Shown in pieces: positions 1-12,700 of a DNA stretch of 64,000 bases. Both the position numbers and the translations under genes were made by a program. Source of the DNA: Chaenocephalus aceratus (taxonomy: Eukaryota > Chordata > Actinopteri > Perciformes > Channichthyidae); assembly GCA_023974075.1 (NCBI GenBank), contig CM043798.1:6980173-7044172 (forward strand), read 5' to 3'. Below the pieces are notes generated by a model, which did not search any database, had not been told where the DNA came from, and saw only the letters and a list, made by a program, of their open reading frames with translations. Position 1 is the first letter of the stretch; each line of letters begins with the position of its first letter.

Positions 1-407
1 GAAGCCGCCATTTTATTTCCTTGCATTAGCATTATTAGCATTAGCCCAGCGCACCAACGGAGAGAGACTAACTAATGGCAACACAAAATAAAACGTGGGA
101 TCGGTGGAGTGATGAGGAGGTGTCGGTGCTTCTGGCGATTTACCCGGGGATTCGGGTGGCGATTTACTGCCACCCAAAGTCCCGGACTCCGGGGGGCTCC
201 GGGACTTCGGGTGGCAGTATACGCTGTGAAGTAAACCCAAAGCAGAAGAAGAAGTGACGTCAGCGGCTTCATTTGCGTAATCCTCCCTCAGGGACTTATT
301 CCGGTGTGAACGCGATTTACTAGATGGTTCCGGGGAATTAAAAGTTCCGCGAACTATTCCTGGGAAAAGTACTTGGTGTGAAAGCGCCTATTGGGGCCGA
401 AAGTTTT
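1..407 (+). mobile_element. PIF/Harbinger-like element fragment (left end outside window)
   Basis: An ATG at 75 opens a short frame reading MATQNKTWDRWSDEEVSVLL, which looks like the start of the Myb/SANT-like DNA-binding protein that PIF/Harbinger transposons carry beside their transposase. After about 20 codons the coding similarity stops at a GC-rich stretch with inverted pieces (proline/glycine-rich in several frames, 145-230). The right part (about 300-407) has short reiterations of GTGTGAA and AGTTCC and ends in TTGGGGCC, typical of a non-autonomous terminal region. Seen: the Myb-like start and the repeats. Inferred: the superfamily. The element is internally deleted and lies in the usp25 intron upstream of the first visible exon. 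Confidence 0.5.
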
Positions 408-479
408 GGTATATTGGCAGACCCTTTATAATGATGCTTTTAAAATTGTTTCTGACATACCCTTACCTTCTCCCTGCAG

Positions 480-718
480 CACAACAGAGCAGGACTCCTT
501 GCCGGCTGCAGAGAGCTCAGGCCCTGCCTCTGCTCCCACCACAGCTCCCACTGCAGCCCAGCAGCACAGGATACCCATCCATAAGCCCTTTACCCAGTCC
601 CGGTTACCCCCCGACCTCCCCATGCACCCTGCTCCGAGGCACATCTCTGATGAAGAGCTGAGGGTGCTCGAGGGCTGCTTGCACCGTTGGAGGAGTGAAG
701 TGGAGAATGACACTCGTG
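480..718 (+). CDS. usp25: usp25 exon: inserted helical domain of the catalytic core
   Basis: The exon follows CTGCAG at 474-479 and ends at a GTAGGT donor; it starts with the last base of a split codon and ends in phase 1. It encodes a Ser/Ala/Pro-rich stretch, then [18 protein letters not shown] and [20 protein letters not shown]. In USP25/USP28 this segment belongs to the helical insertion in the catalytic domain that drives oligomerisation and, in USP25, autoinhibition. The Ser/Thr/Ala-rich start (about residues 1-30 of the exon) looks like a fish-specific linker. Confidence 0.9.
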
Positions 719-3700
719 GTAGGTCCTTCATCATGAATGACGTGTTCCTCTGTTAAAGCAGAACGCATCTTACTAAGATATGTTGTTCATTTCTTCCTCC
801 CAGATCTGCAGGGCAGCATAAACAGAATCCACAGAACTGTTGAGCTAATGTACTCTGACAAATCAATGATGCAGGTGAGCAGCACTTTTCTATAATCAGC
901 CATATTTGCAATATACAGTATATCCCCATCAACTGCTTGTTATCAGCTTTTTTAATGTCCTGTCTCTTGTTCCAGGTTCCATACCGGCTCCATGCAGTGC
1001 TTGTCCATGAAGGCCAGGCCAATGCAGGCCACTACTGGGCTTACATCTACGACCCCCATCAGCGCTGCTGGATGAAGTACAACGACATCTCCGTCACCAA
1101 GTCTTCCTGGGAGGAGCTGGTCAGGGACTCCTTTGGAGGCTACCGCAACGCCAGTGCCTACTGTCTGATGTACATCAACGACAAGAAGCCCTTCCTCATA
1201 GAAGGTACACAGGGACCACGCTTTTGCCAGCAGTGGGGATCATTTGGAGGCTATCGTTGTTTGCCTCTGTTCATAATTCAGATATTATTGTGACATAAAC
1301 AGATATTAGCTTTCTATTAGACCCCGGTAATTATACAGCCTTACCCCTGAGCTTTTTGTTCATTTAACACTTATCTAATATATCACTTTAAAAAAAGTTT
1401 TGAAGCTGAAGCCATATCTCCTCTTGGACAGATTGTAGTGATTTGGCCACTTAAGACCTGCTGTTGAAGTGAAAATGACAAAATAGAACAAGAACAAGAA
1501 CAATTGAGTTCTTTTTTTCTATAATTGTCTTTCAACGTTGTAAGACACACTGGAGACAACAACAAGAAACATACATGTCAACAATGTCAAAAATAATAAT
1601 ACAATTCAAAAGATATCAACTGACACGTAAGCACTTTGAATAGTTACCTTTGTAACATTATTAACACAAATACAGCAATACATTTAAATATATACAACAA
1701 ATGATATAATGTATGAATAAATAAAGAGCATAGGTTTGAGTTTTAAGTCGCTCGATAACAAAAGCGCTTTTATTTCTAGTATTCTAAGTGTAGCACTGAA
1801 AATAAGTAGACATTTCTGTTCAAATTATTTCTACAAAGATTATTTGGCATTATTATTATTACATTATGGCGCATTTCCACTACACCGCGGTATAAGCGTG
1901 CCGTGCCCGTTTTTGTTGCGTTTCCACTAGGCGTAGTTCTGGCTAGCAGGTACTTTTTCACAGTTTTTCTGGCTCTCCAAAATCGAGGTTCTTTCCGGGC
2001 CAACAACCGGGCTGAGTATGCTAAACTAGTGAGAGAATCGCAGGCAACTACAACAAGATGAACATATTTGACCGTGATTTAATTGTAATACACGTTTCAA
2101 AATGATGCCGAAGTAACAACATACTGATACCGGTTAGTAAAAACCATGAATTAATGCTTTGACAAGTCTGCAGGCAGACGGCAGGCGAAAAACCTTTTAA
2201 AACGCGTGTTTTCTGAATAGAGATCGGCTAAGCTAACGTTATATATGCTCCGACCGTCCACACTCACAACAACGGCCTACAGACATAAATAAACCAGCGA
2301 CTGTATTCGCCATGACACAGGCAGTCTGTGGTTTGTACTTGTTTAACTTTTGTCTAGTTTCTGAACAGATATGAGGAGCTGTGAGCTCTGAGTGCTAAGA
2401 GCTAACGGCTGATGTTGGTTTTGTGGTTCTCATTGAAGATGCCGTCACGGCTCCGCCTACACTGCGTTACCATAGATACTACCCCAGTTCCTAAACTGTA
2501 ATGGAAACGCAGCATAAAGTGAGCCTGGCCTAACGCGGCCTAGCCATACCGTACTAAGCCGAGCGAGGCCCTGCAGTGGAAAATTAGAGTATCGGCATTA
2601 CAACTGAGGCGTGTGGCGTAGTGGATAGAGCCTAGGTGTTGGGATCACAGGGTCACAGGTTCAAACCCCACTACAGTCAGTCAGTCGTTGTGTCCCTGGG
2701 CAAGACACGTCACCCCAAAGTGCTCCTGTGGGGATTGTCCACAGTATTGAGTATGTAAGTCGCTTTGGATAAAAGCGTCTAACATGTAATGTAATGTACA
2801 ACCATTGTCTCTTTGTGTTGTTTGTGCAGAGGAGTTTGATAAAGAAACGGGACAGATCCTCAGCGGCATGGACAAGCTGCCTCCTGACCTGAAGCAGTAT
2901 GTGAAGGGGGACAACGAGATGTTTGAGAAGGAGATCCTGGAGTGGGACACCCTGCAGGCCCGCAAGGCCCAGCAGGAGAAGCAGGCCCTGGCCGCAGCCT
3001 TAGCAGCAGCAGCAGCAGCTTCCAGCACCTCCTCCCCTCAGCCCATGAGTATCGAGTCCAGCCCTCCAGACAACTCAGGTCAGGGTCATGAGTCTCAACA
3101 GACACAGCAGAGTAAGTCATTGAGAATCAATACTTGGTAGGAGAATAAACACAGCCAAAAGAATGTGTCCCCTGTAGTTATTAAAGGATATGCCATCAAT
3201 CTTACTCTCCAGCTCTACTGCTCTTGCTCTTTGCTAGTTTATCAGTTTTTAGGCAATGTGGTGTCATTGTAGCGCTCCCCGTCAGGTATGTCGCCAAGTG
3301 GGTTTACATATACAAGGAACCTGCTTTGGTGTCAACGGGTTCATACATAAACCTAGTAAGAGGAATTGCATTTAATTATTTTTTATCAGAAATATAACTA
3401 TTATACAATTATTACAAAAATAAGAGGAAATGTTTGCAACAAATATAATAGAAATACAAAAAAGTTAAGTACAATAAACATATGACAAATTATGCTGAAA
3501 AACTAAATAAAGGATGTACAGGATATCATCATTTGAATGAGTGTGAGAACTGCTTTCAAGAGGTATCATTGTGCCCCAAAAGATACAGAGTAAGGTTAGC
3601 AGTATTATGTATGAGGAGTATATCCGAAAATAGATGTTTGTGGAAAATATTGTTCCATTTCTCTTATGATTGCAAATCTGTGTTTGCTCTGACTCAGCGA

Positions 3701-6700
3701 AGTATCAGAGAAAGAGAACATGGGTACTGCAATTTATTAATGTTTAGTGTCGCAAATGAAAAACGAATTGTTGCCTATTAGAGATAACGTACCAGCAGTC
3801 TTTTAGGATTATCGTTGGTGGGTATTGTTTGGATTTGAACTATTCCGGTTCTGATCGGTTCTTGATTTCAGTTCTTTGAGAGGGTAAAAATGAGTCCCAT
3901 TCCCAATTTCACTTCCGTATTCATGTTTACAAATCACTTCATGCAGTTTAACGTGGTTGCTTTTATTGAATACAATTATATAACAATCATCTCTACATTG
4001 TTTTGTCGTGCAATTTGAGAATTTAAAATGTCCCCTGTCTCTTCTGATGTTACTGTGCAACCTGCCTGTGACACAGAGTCCAACCATAGACTCTGTGTCC
4101 AACACATGTCCTGCAATACATCTGCTACTGCTGCCCAGCTGCTTCACTGTTTGTAAAAGGAAATAAATCATCATTTCATTTTAAAAAGTAACTTCCTATT
4201 CCCTGCTTCACAAACAATACTGACATCCCTGTGCTCCTCCGAGTCTGTCTCACAGTCCGGGGATGTGAGGACAGCGAGGACACATACAGGGAGGCTTCAT
4301 AAAGGAAATGGCGGTCAATATGAACAACATTGGAGCTAAAACACTTAATAACCTTCATTATGTGTTAGAGAAAGAACATAAGATAGGTTGACACAAATAA
4401 AGCTGTTAAAAGCCACTGTGTTGAAAGAGTAAAGAAACGTTTACAAATAAAACCTTGAAAGCCCCAAGAACCATGCGTTTCTCTTATTGTGTGGTTTTCC
4501 TCTATCAGCGCCCCAGCAGGACCCAGAGTACATGGAGCAGCCGTCCCCCACCAACGACTCCAAGCAGCTGCAGGAGGACACTGAGAGGGCCATCTCCAGG
4601 GCCGCGTCCGAGCAGGAGGCCAGGAGCCCCGAAGCTTTGTTAAACGCTGTATGTAACACATGGAGTGCAACACTCTCACTCACTCTTTAATGTCACTTTG
4701 TTCATTTTGGTTACCAAAACTGCATGGAGTCATCTTTGTTTCCAGTAGGAGTCATTATTTACCCAGGGTCCCATTTCATTTATCAAATCAAGTGATATTT
4801 TTGTCTCCTGGCTGTCATATTCAAGAGAAAAAAACAGTTGAGAAATTAACTTATTTTGTGTATCCCTAATCACATTGTAACCCCACTAACATTGCCTACT
4901 TCTTTAATTGCATTTGAGCTTATAGTTTAGTCAGGGGTGGGCAATTATTTTGTCCATGGGGCCACATGAGAAACAAAAAATATTGTGGAGGGCCGGGCCA
5001 AAAGGCTGAACTCAATTCTGCATAATATTAATTGTATTTCTTTATAAAAAGCAGTAAATAGCATTGTTTTGACAAGCTGGTAAGAGTATATGTTATAGTT
5101 GAGCAATGAAAAAGTGAGGTTGCCTTACAAAAAATGTAATTTATTCAATCAGATTTCCCAAAACAATGGTAAACACAATGTGAACGTTTTTCACCATTTC
5201 TGACTCATATTAGTGAACATTTTCAGTCGCATTCACTACAAAACACATTTTGAGTTTCATATACTGTTGGAAAGTTGTGTAAAGGTTCTTAGCATTCTTA
5301 AGACATCACAACATTGTCTTTGTGCTCCAAACATTCAGCAAGATGCATCATATTGAACTGTCACTGAACATCACTGAACTGTGATTTTGAGAAAAAGGCT
5401 TCCAAAGAAAGTGTCCCAGTTCACTGCTAGTACCTTTACATGCAGTCTAACCACCTCATTTGGTGTTTTTAAGTTCTTTTTTCTTGTTCAGTGAGAGAAA
5501 TCTAGTCTCTGCTGGGCTTTAACGAGTGCATCGAAGTCAGGTTGAATGTCAGGTGGAGATGCGAAGCACAGCTGACAGATGATCATCAGTGAGGGAGGAT
5601 CTATACCTGGATTTCATAGACTTCATCTTTGAAAATGTTTGTTCACATATGTAGGTAGAGCCAAAGAAAACCAACATCTTCTGAGCATGTCTCCTCATGT
5701 TTGGAAAGTTCTCCTCCTCGAGAGAAGAGTAAAAATGAAAAAAATGAATTTTTAGCACTGACTTGCACAGCACATGTTGGTACCAATGCAAAAATACCAG
5801 TTTCTGATCTGCGTCAATTTCAGTCACTTTATCTTGCATACGTTTCAAAAGTCGAACATTTGTACCTGTAAGATTTGGACAACCGTCCGTTGTGACACCT
5901 GCCAGTCTGTCCCATTTCAGTCCCAGCGTGTCCATGCACTCGTTTACCTCCGTGAACAGATCGCTCCCTGTCGTCGTCCCTTTCATCGGCCGCATTGCTG
6001 CCAGCTCCTCCGTAATCTTGAAGTCTGGCGTTATCCCACGGACAAATACGAGTAACTGCGCTGTGTTGCGGACATCACAGCTCTCGTCCAAAGCCAAGGA
6101 GATAAAGTCAAAACTTGCCACTTCACGTTGCAGCTGAAGCTCCAGATTCCCCGCAATGTCCTCGATCCTTCTCGTCGCCTGGACAGCGGGACTTGCTCAA
6201 AGGCTTCTTTTTTTCAGGGCATATTAGTGCTGCAGAGTCCACTAAGCACTCTTTTGCGGCTTTCACACCAGCGCTTTTCAGTTTCTAGCTCCGAGCGGGA
6301 GCTTTTCTGGTTCAGCTCCGGTTTCCCTTTTCAGCTCCCGCTCTGTTCACACCGCCCACTGGCACCCCAGAGCTGCCCCTGCTGCGTCATGACGTCACCG
6401 TTTACATCGCTGATTTGCTCCCCAACGGCCCCCATTACGGCACACACAACGACAACAACAGCGTCGGGTTGATGATCGTGTTGCTTTTAATCACACGAAG
6501 CCAGAATAAATTGAATAATGACTTCTCCAACCTTATGCTTTGCTCCAGAGTGCCGTGGTTCATTGTTTATTAATGTGTTTCTGAAGCATTTACCGACCGC
6601 TGCAGTGCTGGCTGCTCTTCCACGGGAGTTTATTCTCCCGTTAGCTCCTGGTTAGCTCACACTGCAGCAGCCGCTCTAAAGTATTCACTGTCCGACTCAC

Positions 6701-9700
6701 ACAAGCAGCTGATACATATCCCCAGTTCCCCTAAGTGAATGTGTGTCAGTCTGAATTGACACTGTTTGGTATCACAACGCTGTTATGAAAGTTTCTCTGG
6801 TATAAAACGGGTGATGTTGGCATAGCAACCGAAGCTAAACTGACTACTTGCATCCGATAGCTGCAATAATACAAAACAACACGTCTGCCTCTCTCCACAA
6901 TGATCGATAACAGTGAACGGATGGTCAAAGTAAGGTACAGATAAACAGAATCACACGAAGCCTGGTTAGTGTTGCCTGACTTTATAAAGTGTGTTTAGAA
7001 GCACTACTGCTTGTAGGCAGGCATAACAGTCGACCCATGTTCAGGGGAGGTGGGTTTAGTTTCCTGCACGCCTCGACGTAAGAGAGACGTAAGCGACGTC
7101 GCCTCTTAGCTCCAAAGCTCTTGCCTCTGGACCGACAATTTTTTGGAGCTGGAAATGAAGCGGATTCCGGAGCTAAGAGCCGGCGCCGCTGCGGTGTGAA
7201 CAGGAAAACCCGGCGCTTTTCAGGCTCTAGCTCCGAGCCGGAGCTGAAAAGGCGCTGGTGTGAAAGGGGCATTTGACAAACTCCCCCTCTGAGAATGGCT
7301 TACTGTGTTTAGCTATTTTGTGGGATATCACAAAGCTGGTCTTGGTTGCTGCATCCTTGCATGTGTGAAGCTTGGTAAAAAGCCTTGCTGCTTTTGCAGC
7401 TTAGCTAGCAAAGCGTTCGATGTGCGCGCCCTTTCAGCATCAGTCAAGTTTTTGTATTTCTCCGCGTGTTTCGTCTCGTAATGCCGACTCAAATTGTAGT
7501 CCTTGAACACGGCAATCTGCTCCCCGCAAACTAAACACACGGCTTTACCTCCGACTTCAGTAAATAAATACTTAGCAGTCCAATTTTTGTTGAAAACCCT
7601 ACATTCGGCATCTTCCTTTCTTTTTTTAGCATGAGCTGACATTTTTGAGCGCTAAAGTCGTCTTGTTACAATGATCCAATAACGCGCACGTCTTGATTTG
7701 ACGTATTTCATCATTATGTACGTGAATAAAAAACAACTTCAAAATAAAAGCATTGCAGCTTTAGTCCATGCATGAGGTACAATTGGAAAATATGTTTATT
7801 TTGTAATTTCCAATTAACCTTACACGGGCCGGTCAGAGTCAACCAAAGGGTCGTATGTGGCCCGGGGGCCGTACAATGCCCAGGTCTGGTTTAGGTGTTC
7901 AGCCTCCCAGGTCTCATGATGACGAAGAGGGTTCAGCCTCACAGGTCTCATAATGACGAAGAGGGTTCAGCCTCACAGCTCTCATAATGACGAAGAGGGT
8001 TCAGCCTCCCAGGTCTCATGATGACGAAGAGGGTTCAGCCTCACAGCTCTCATAATGACGAAGAGGGTTCAGCCTCCCAGGTCTCATGATGACGAAAAGG
8101 GTTCGGCCTCACAGCTCTCATAATGACGAAGAGGGTTCAGACTCACAGCTCTCATAATGACGAAGAGGGTTCAGACTCACAGGTCTCATGATGACGAAGA
8201 GGGTTCAGCCTCCCAGGTCTCATGATGACGAAAAGGGTTCGGCCTCACAGGTCTCATAATGACGAAGAGGGTTCAGACTCACAGCTCTCATAATGACGAA
8301 GAGGGTTCAGACTCCCAGGTCTCATGATGACGAAAAGGGTTCAGCCTCACAGCTCTCATGATGACGAAAAGGGTTCAGCCTCACAGCTCTCATGATGACG
8401 AAGAGGGTTCAGTCTCCTAGGTCTCATGATGACGAAGAGGGTTCAGTCTCCCAGGTCTCATGATGACGAAGAGGGTTCAGCCTCACAGCTCTCATGATGA
8501 CGAAGAGGGTTCAGTCTCCCAGGTCTCATGATGACGAAGAGGGTTCAGACTCACAGGTCTCATGATGACGAAGAGGGTTCAGCCTCCCAGGTCTCATGAT
8601 GACGAAGAGGGTTCAGCCTCACAGCTCTCATGATGACGAAGAGGGTTCAGTCTCCCAGGTCTCATGATGACGAAGAGGGTTCAGCCTCCCAGGTCTCATA
8701 ATGACGAAGAGGGTTCAGCCTCACAGGTCTCATGATGACGAAGAGGGTTCAGCCTCACAGCTCTCATGATGACGAAGAGGGTTCAGCCTCCCAGGTCTCA
8801 TGATGACGAAGAGGGTTCAGTCTCCCAGGTCTCATGATGACGAAGAGGGTTCAGTCTCCCAGGTCTCATAATGACGAAGAGGGTTCAGCCTCACAGGTCT
8901 CATGATGACGAAGAGGGTTCAGCCTCACAGGTCTCATGATGACGAAGAGGGTTCAGCCTCCCAGGTCTCATGATGACGAAGAGGGTTCAGCCTCCCAGGT
9001 CTCATGATGACGAAGAGGGTTCAGCCTCCCAGGTCTCATGATGACGAAGAGGGTTCAGCCTCCCAGGTCTCATGATGACGAAGAGGGTTCAGCCTCCCAG
9101 GTCTCATGATGACGAAGAGGGTTCAGCCTCCCAGGTCTCATGATGACGAAGAGGGTTCAGCCTCCCAGGTCTCATGATGACGAAGAGGGTTCAGCCTCCC
9201 AGGTCTCATGATGACGAAGAGGGTTCAGCCTCCCAGGTCTCATGATGACGAAGAGGGTTCAGCCTCCCAGGTCTCATGATGACGAAGAGGGTTCAGCCTC
9301 CCAGGTCTCATGATGACGAAGAGGGTTCAGCCTCCCAGGTCTCATGATGACGAAGAGGGTTCAGCCTCACAGGTCTCATGATGACGAAGAGGGTTCAGCC
9401 TCCCAGGTCTCATGATGACGAAGAGGGTTCAGCCTCCCAGGTCTCATGATGACGAAGAGGGTTCAGCCTCACAGGTCTCATAATGACGAAGAGGGTTCAG
9501 CATCCCAGGTCTCATGATGACGAAGAGGGTTCAGCCTCACAGGTCTCATGATGACGAAGAGGGTTCAGCCTCACAGCTCTCATGATGACGAAGAGGGTTC
9601 AGCCTCCCAGGTCTCATGATGACGAAGAGGGTTCAGCCTCCCAGGTCTCATGATGACGAAGAGGGTTCAGCCTCCCAGGTCTCATGATGACGAAGAGGGT

Positions 9701-12700
9701 TCAGCCTCCCAGGTCTCATGATGACGAAGAGGGTTCAGCCTCCCAGGTCTCATGATGACGAAGAGGGTTCAGCCTCACAGGTCTCATGATGACGAAGAGG
9801 GTTCAGACTCACAGGTCTCATGATGACGAAGAGGGTTCAGCCTCCCAGGTCTCATGATGACGAAGAGGGTTCAGCCTCCCAGGTCTCATGATGACGAAGA
9901 GGGTTCAGCCTCACAGGTCTCATGATGACGAAGAGGGTTCAGCCTCACAGCTCTCATGATGACGAAGAGGGTTCAGCCTCCCAGGTCTCATGATGACGAA
10001 GAGGGTTCAGCCTCCCAGGTCTCATGATGACGAAGAGGGTTCAGCCTCCCAGGTCTCATGATGACGAAGAGGGTTCAGCCTCCCAGGTCTCATGATGACG
10101 AAGAGGGTTCAGCCTCACAGGTCTCATGATGACGAAGAGGGTTCAGCCTCACAGGTCTCATGATGACGAAGAGGGTTCAGCCTCCCAGGTCTCATGATGA
10201 CGAAGAGGGTTCAGCCTCACAGGTCTCATGATGACGAAGAGGGCAGCTGTTTTTCCAGAAAATAAACTCTACAACAGACTCGGTGACGAGCCAAAAAACC
10301 ACACCAAACCAAAGCTTAAAAATAATGAGTACTGTGCACAGACTCACAGGTTGATCAGAACAAGACATCGGCCCTCACTGGCCAACGAATAATAGATAGG
10401 TTCCAAATCTTTCACTCTCAGCTGAGCTGCTGTGAGAGATAGTATCACAAAGAGGACATTTCTTATTCTAATATAAGAACTTTAGGAATTGTAATGCATT
10501 TTAGAACAGAATGACAACTAAGGAGTTTTCCACCATTGCGCCCATTGAGTCTGAGTATTGAAAGTGATTTCATCGATCAGGCAGTATGTTCGATGGGTAC
10601 TGCTCTTCCTATATTCCACTGTGGTTTCTCCTCGAATCTTATCAAGCTAAAATTAGAATAAAGACACACGTGAGAGCTTTATATGCCAATTCTTAAAAGG
10701 GACATTTGTATGGTTAAGCTAAAGTTTGTAGTTATTTTTGTTCTTTTGGTGAAAGTAATAATACAATACCAAAAAATGTAAAGTAAAAGAAAATAAATGT
10801 CTTACAAATACAGATGAGCATTACAATTTACTAAACCATATATTTGTAATGTTAACCAAAAACTGAACGTCTGTTTTTTATTTTAGAAATAAATATTATT
10901 GGTAAACTGAACTAATGAAAGTCAATATTATAATTGGTGAGTACATACATTTGTGTAATCTGCTATCAAAATAGGACATTTTTATTTTTAAATGTTCATC
11001 TCCTTTCCATCAGTCTTCTGTTTCATGTGTCCCATTCTCTCTACAGTCTCCCCCCCCTCCCTCCTCTCCTCAGCCTGATGTCCATATGAGCCTCCCCTCC
11101 TCCCCCCCTTCTGACCTGGTCACGGAGGAGGAATCCCCCTGCCAGCGCACGGTAGAGGTGGCCATTCCTAATGTGGGGACCTTTGTCATTGAGACAGTGG
11201 AGGGGGGGTACGATGACGAGGTAGCGCTCGCCCAGACAAACCTTCTCTCCCTTATTGTGCTGGGGTTTCTGTGCCTGTTTGATATGTGGAGTGAGAGCGG
11301 CTGAAAGGGTTTGCACTCCTGCTTCTGAAACCAGGTCGGGCTAAAGGCTGGGAGATGCTACGCACTAAGACTGACTTCTTTCACCCCTTTTCCACACAGC
11401 TCCAACATTGGTTCAACTGTAGCAACAACAATCTGCTCAGCCGACACTGCATCATCGGATGCTGGGGGGGGCATGTACAGTTCATGGCGAGAGTAGAACG
11501 TTGTTGCAGAAGCAGTAGCACAGACATTGAGTGGCTAGAACGCAACCACACATTATTTATAGAAACGTCCAGAACCAGGCATATGTGTGATATACATTTT
11601 TGACCATCATTTAAACAACTAACAGTTTGTGATCATTGTCGTAGCTAAGCACCTACTCATTCAAAGCCTTTATGGTGAATAATGAATATGTCATACATCT
11701 GATTGGTTAATGTTCCCGTGACTTGGCGTTTTATCTAATGTTTGATCGCATTACTCCAGAACACCCCAAAAATAATACAAGTACTGTTGGCTCTAAATTC
11801 ATTCATTCAGTCATTGATTAGTCAGACTGGCTTTGGTGGCTAGGCTAACGCCACCCATGTAATATGAGAGAAATGTATACAATCCTTTATTGTATGTTTT
11901 TTCACATGACAGAGCAATCTTGCCAAACATTGTCAATTAAGACTGAAAAATATACATTTACGGGGAAATATGCATCTACTACGACCACACATTGGGACAC
12001 ACTAGGCTGGTGAAACACGCTGGAAACAATATATCACTCCAGCAGTTGGATAATGCTGCTAAATCATAGTGGAGTAGCATTAGCTACAGCACTCTGAAGA
12101 ATAGAATAAACTTGGAGGAGTCTAGCTCTGCAAGTTTAATAATAACATGAGCGTAGTCCGCTGTTGTTGTTATTTTGAGGGATATTTACCCTGGCGTCAT
12201 CGTGAGGTAAACAGTGACGCCAGGTGTGACGTGGCTCTAACGGGGCTCTGGTCGGACGAAAAGCAAACTGGTTCTTAAGTGAATTGCAAGTTGGACCAAC
12301 CACAAACCAAACGAGCCCTCGAATATCATTCAGTTCAGTGGAAGAAGGGTATTTGTTGGCCTTCCTGCTTTTTCTGTAGTTTGAAAAGTCTCTTCTTGAG
12401 CTAGTCTGCATCTTGGCACAGAGGCAGTTTGACCTTTAGCAGAAGGCTTCGCTCTGTGAAAAGATATGAGAGCACAGCCTGGTGTTTTGATCTGAACATG
12501 CTGTTATATGTTACCTACCTTTCACCTGCAGATAAAGTGGAATGCCCCCACAGTTTGCAAAGCTTCCTTCAGGGGTGGATGGTGGTGGGTCAGCTGCTGC
12601 TCAGTATTCCTGCACTGTTCCCTCTCTGTCACACACAGCTGCCTTATGGCTGCCACACATTATCCTCGTGAGGATTGTGCATCGTGCCATTGAACTGTCT

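Larger units (their letters stand above)
4932..7888 (-). mobile_element. hAT-type DNA transposon, decayed
   Basis: The left end CAGGGGTGGGCAATTA and the right end, read on the minus strand, CAGACCTGGGCATTGTA are matching hAT-like terminal inverted repeats. GTTTAG stands outside both ends (4925-4930 and 7889-7894), consistent with a degraded 8-bp target duplication. A transposase of the GTF2IRD2/ZBED-like hAT type is encoded on the minus strand in pieces, and another element (6258-7270) is inserted in it. It lies in the usp25 intron before the alternative exon. Confidence 0.85.

Noticed and set aside
2605..2680. tRNA gene
   Set aside because: A- and B-box-like motifs are present but the body does not fold as a tRNA and continues into a LINE-type tail; it is a SINE.
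3482..3781. 99-codon frame in a usp25 intron
   Set aside because: No domain and no splice context; composition like the surrounding AT-rich intron.
7897..10242. CRISPR-like array
   Set aside because: Units are directly contiguous with no unique spacers and the locus is a vertebrate intron.
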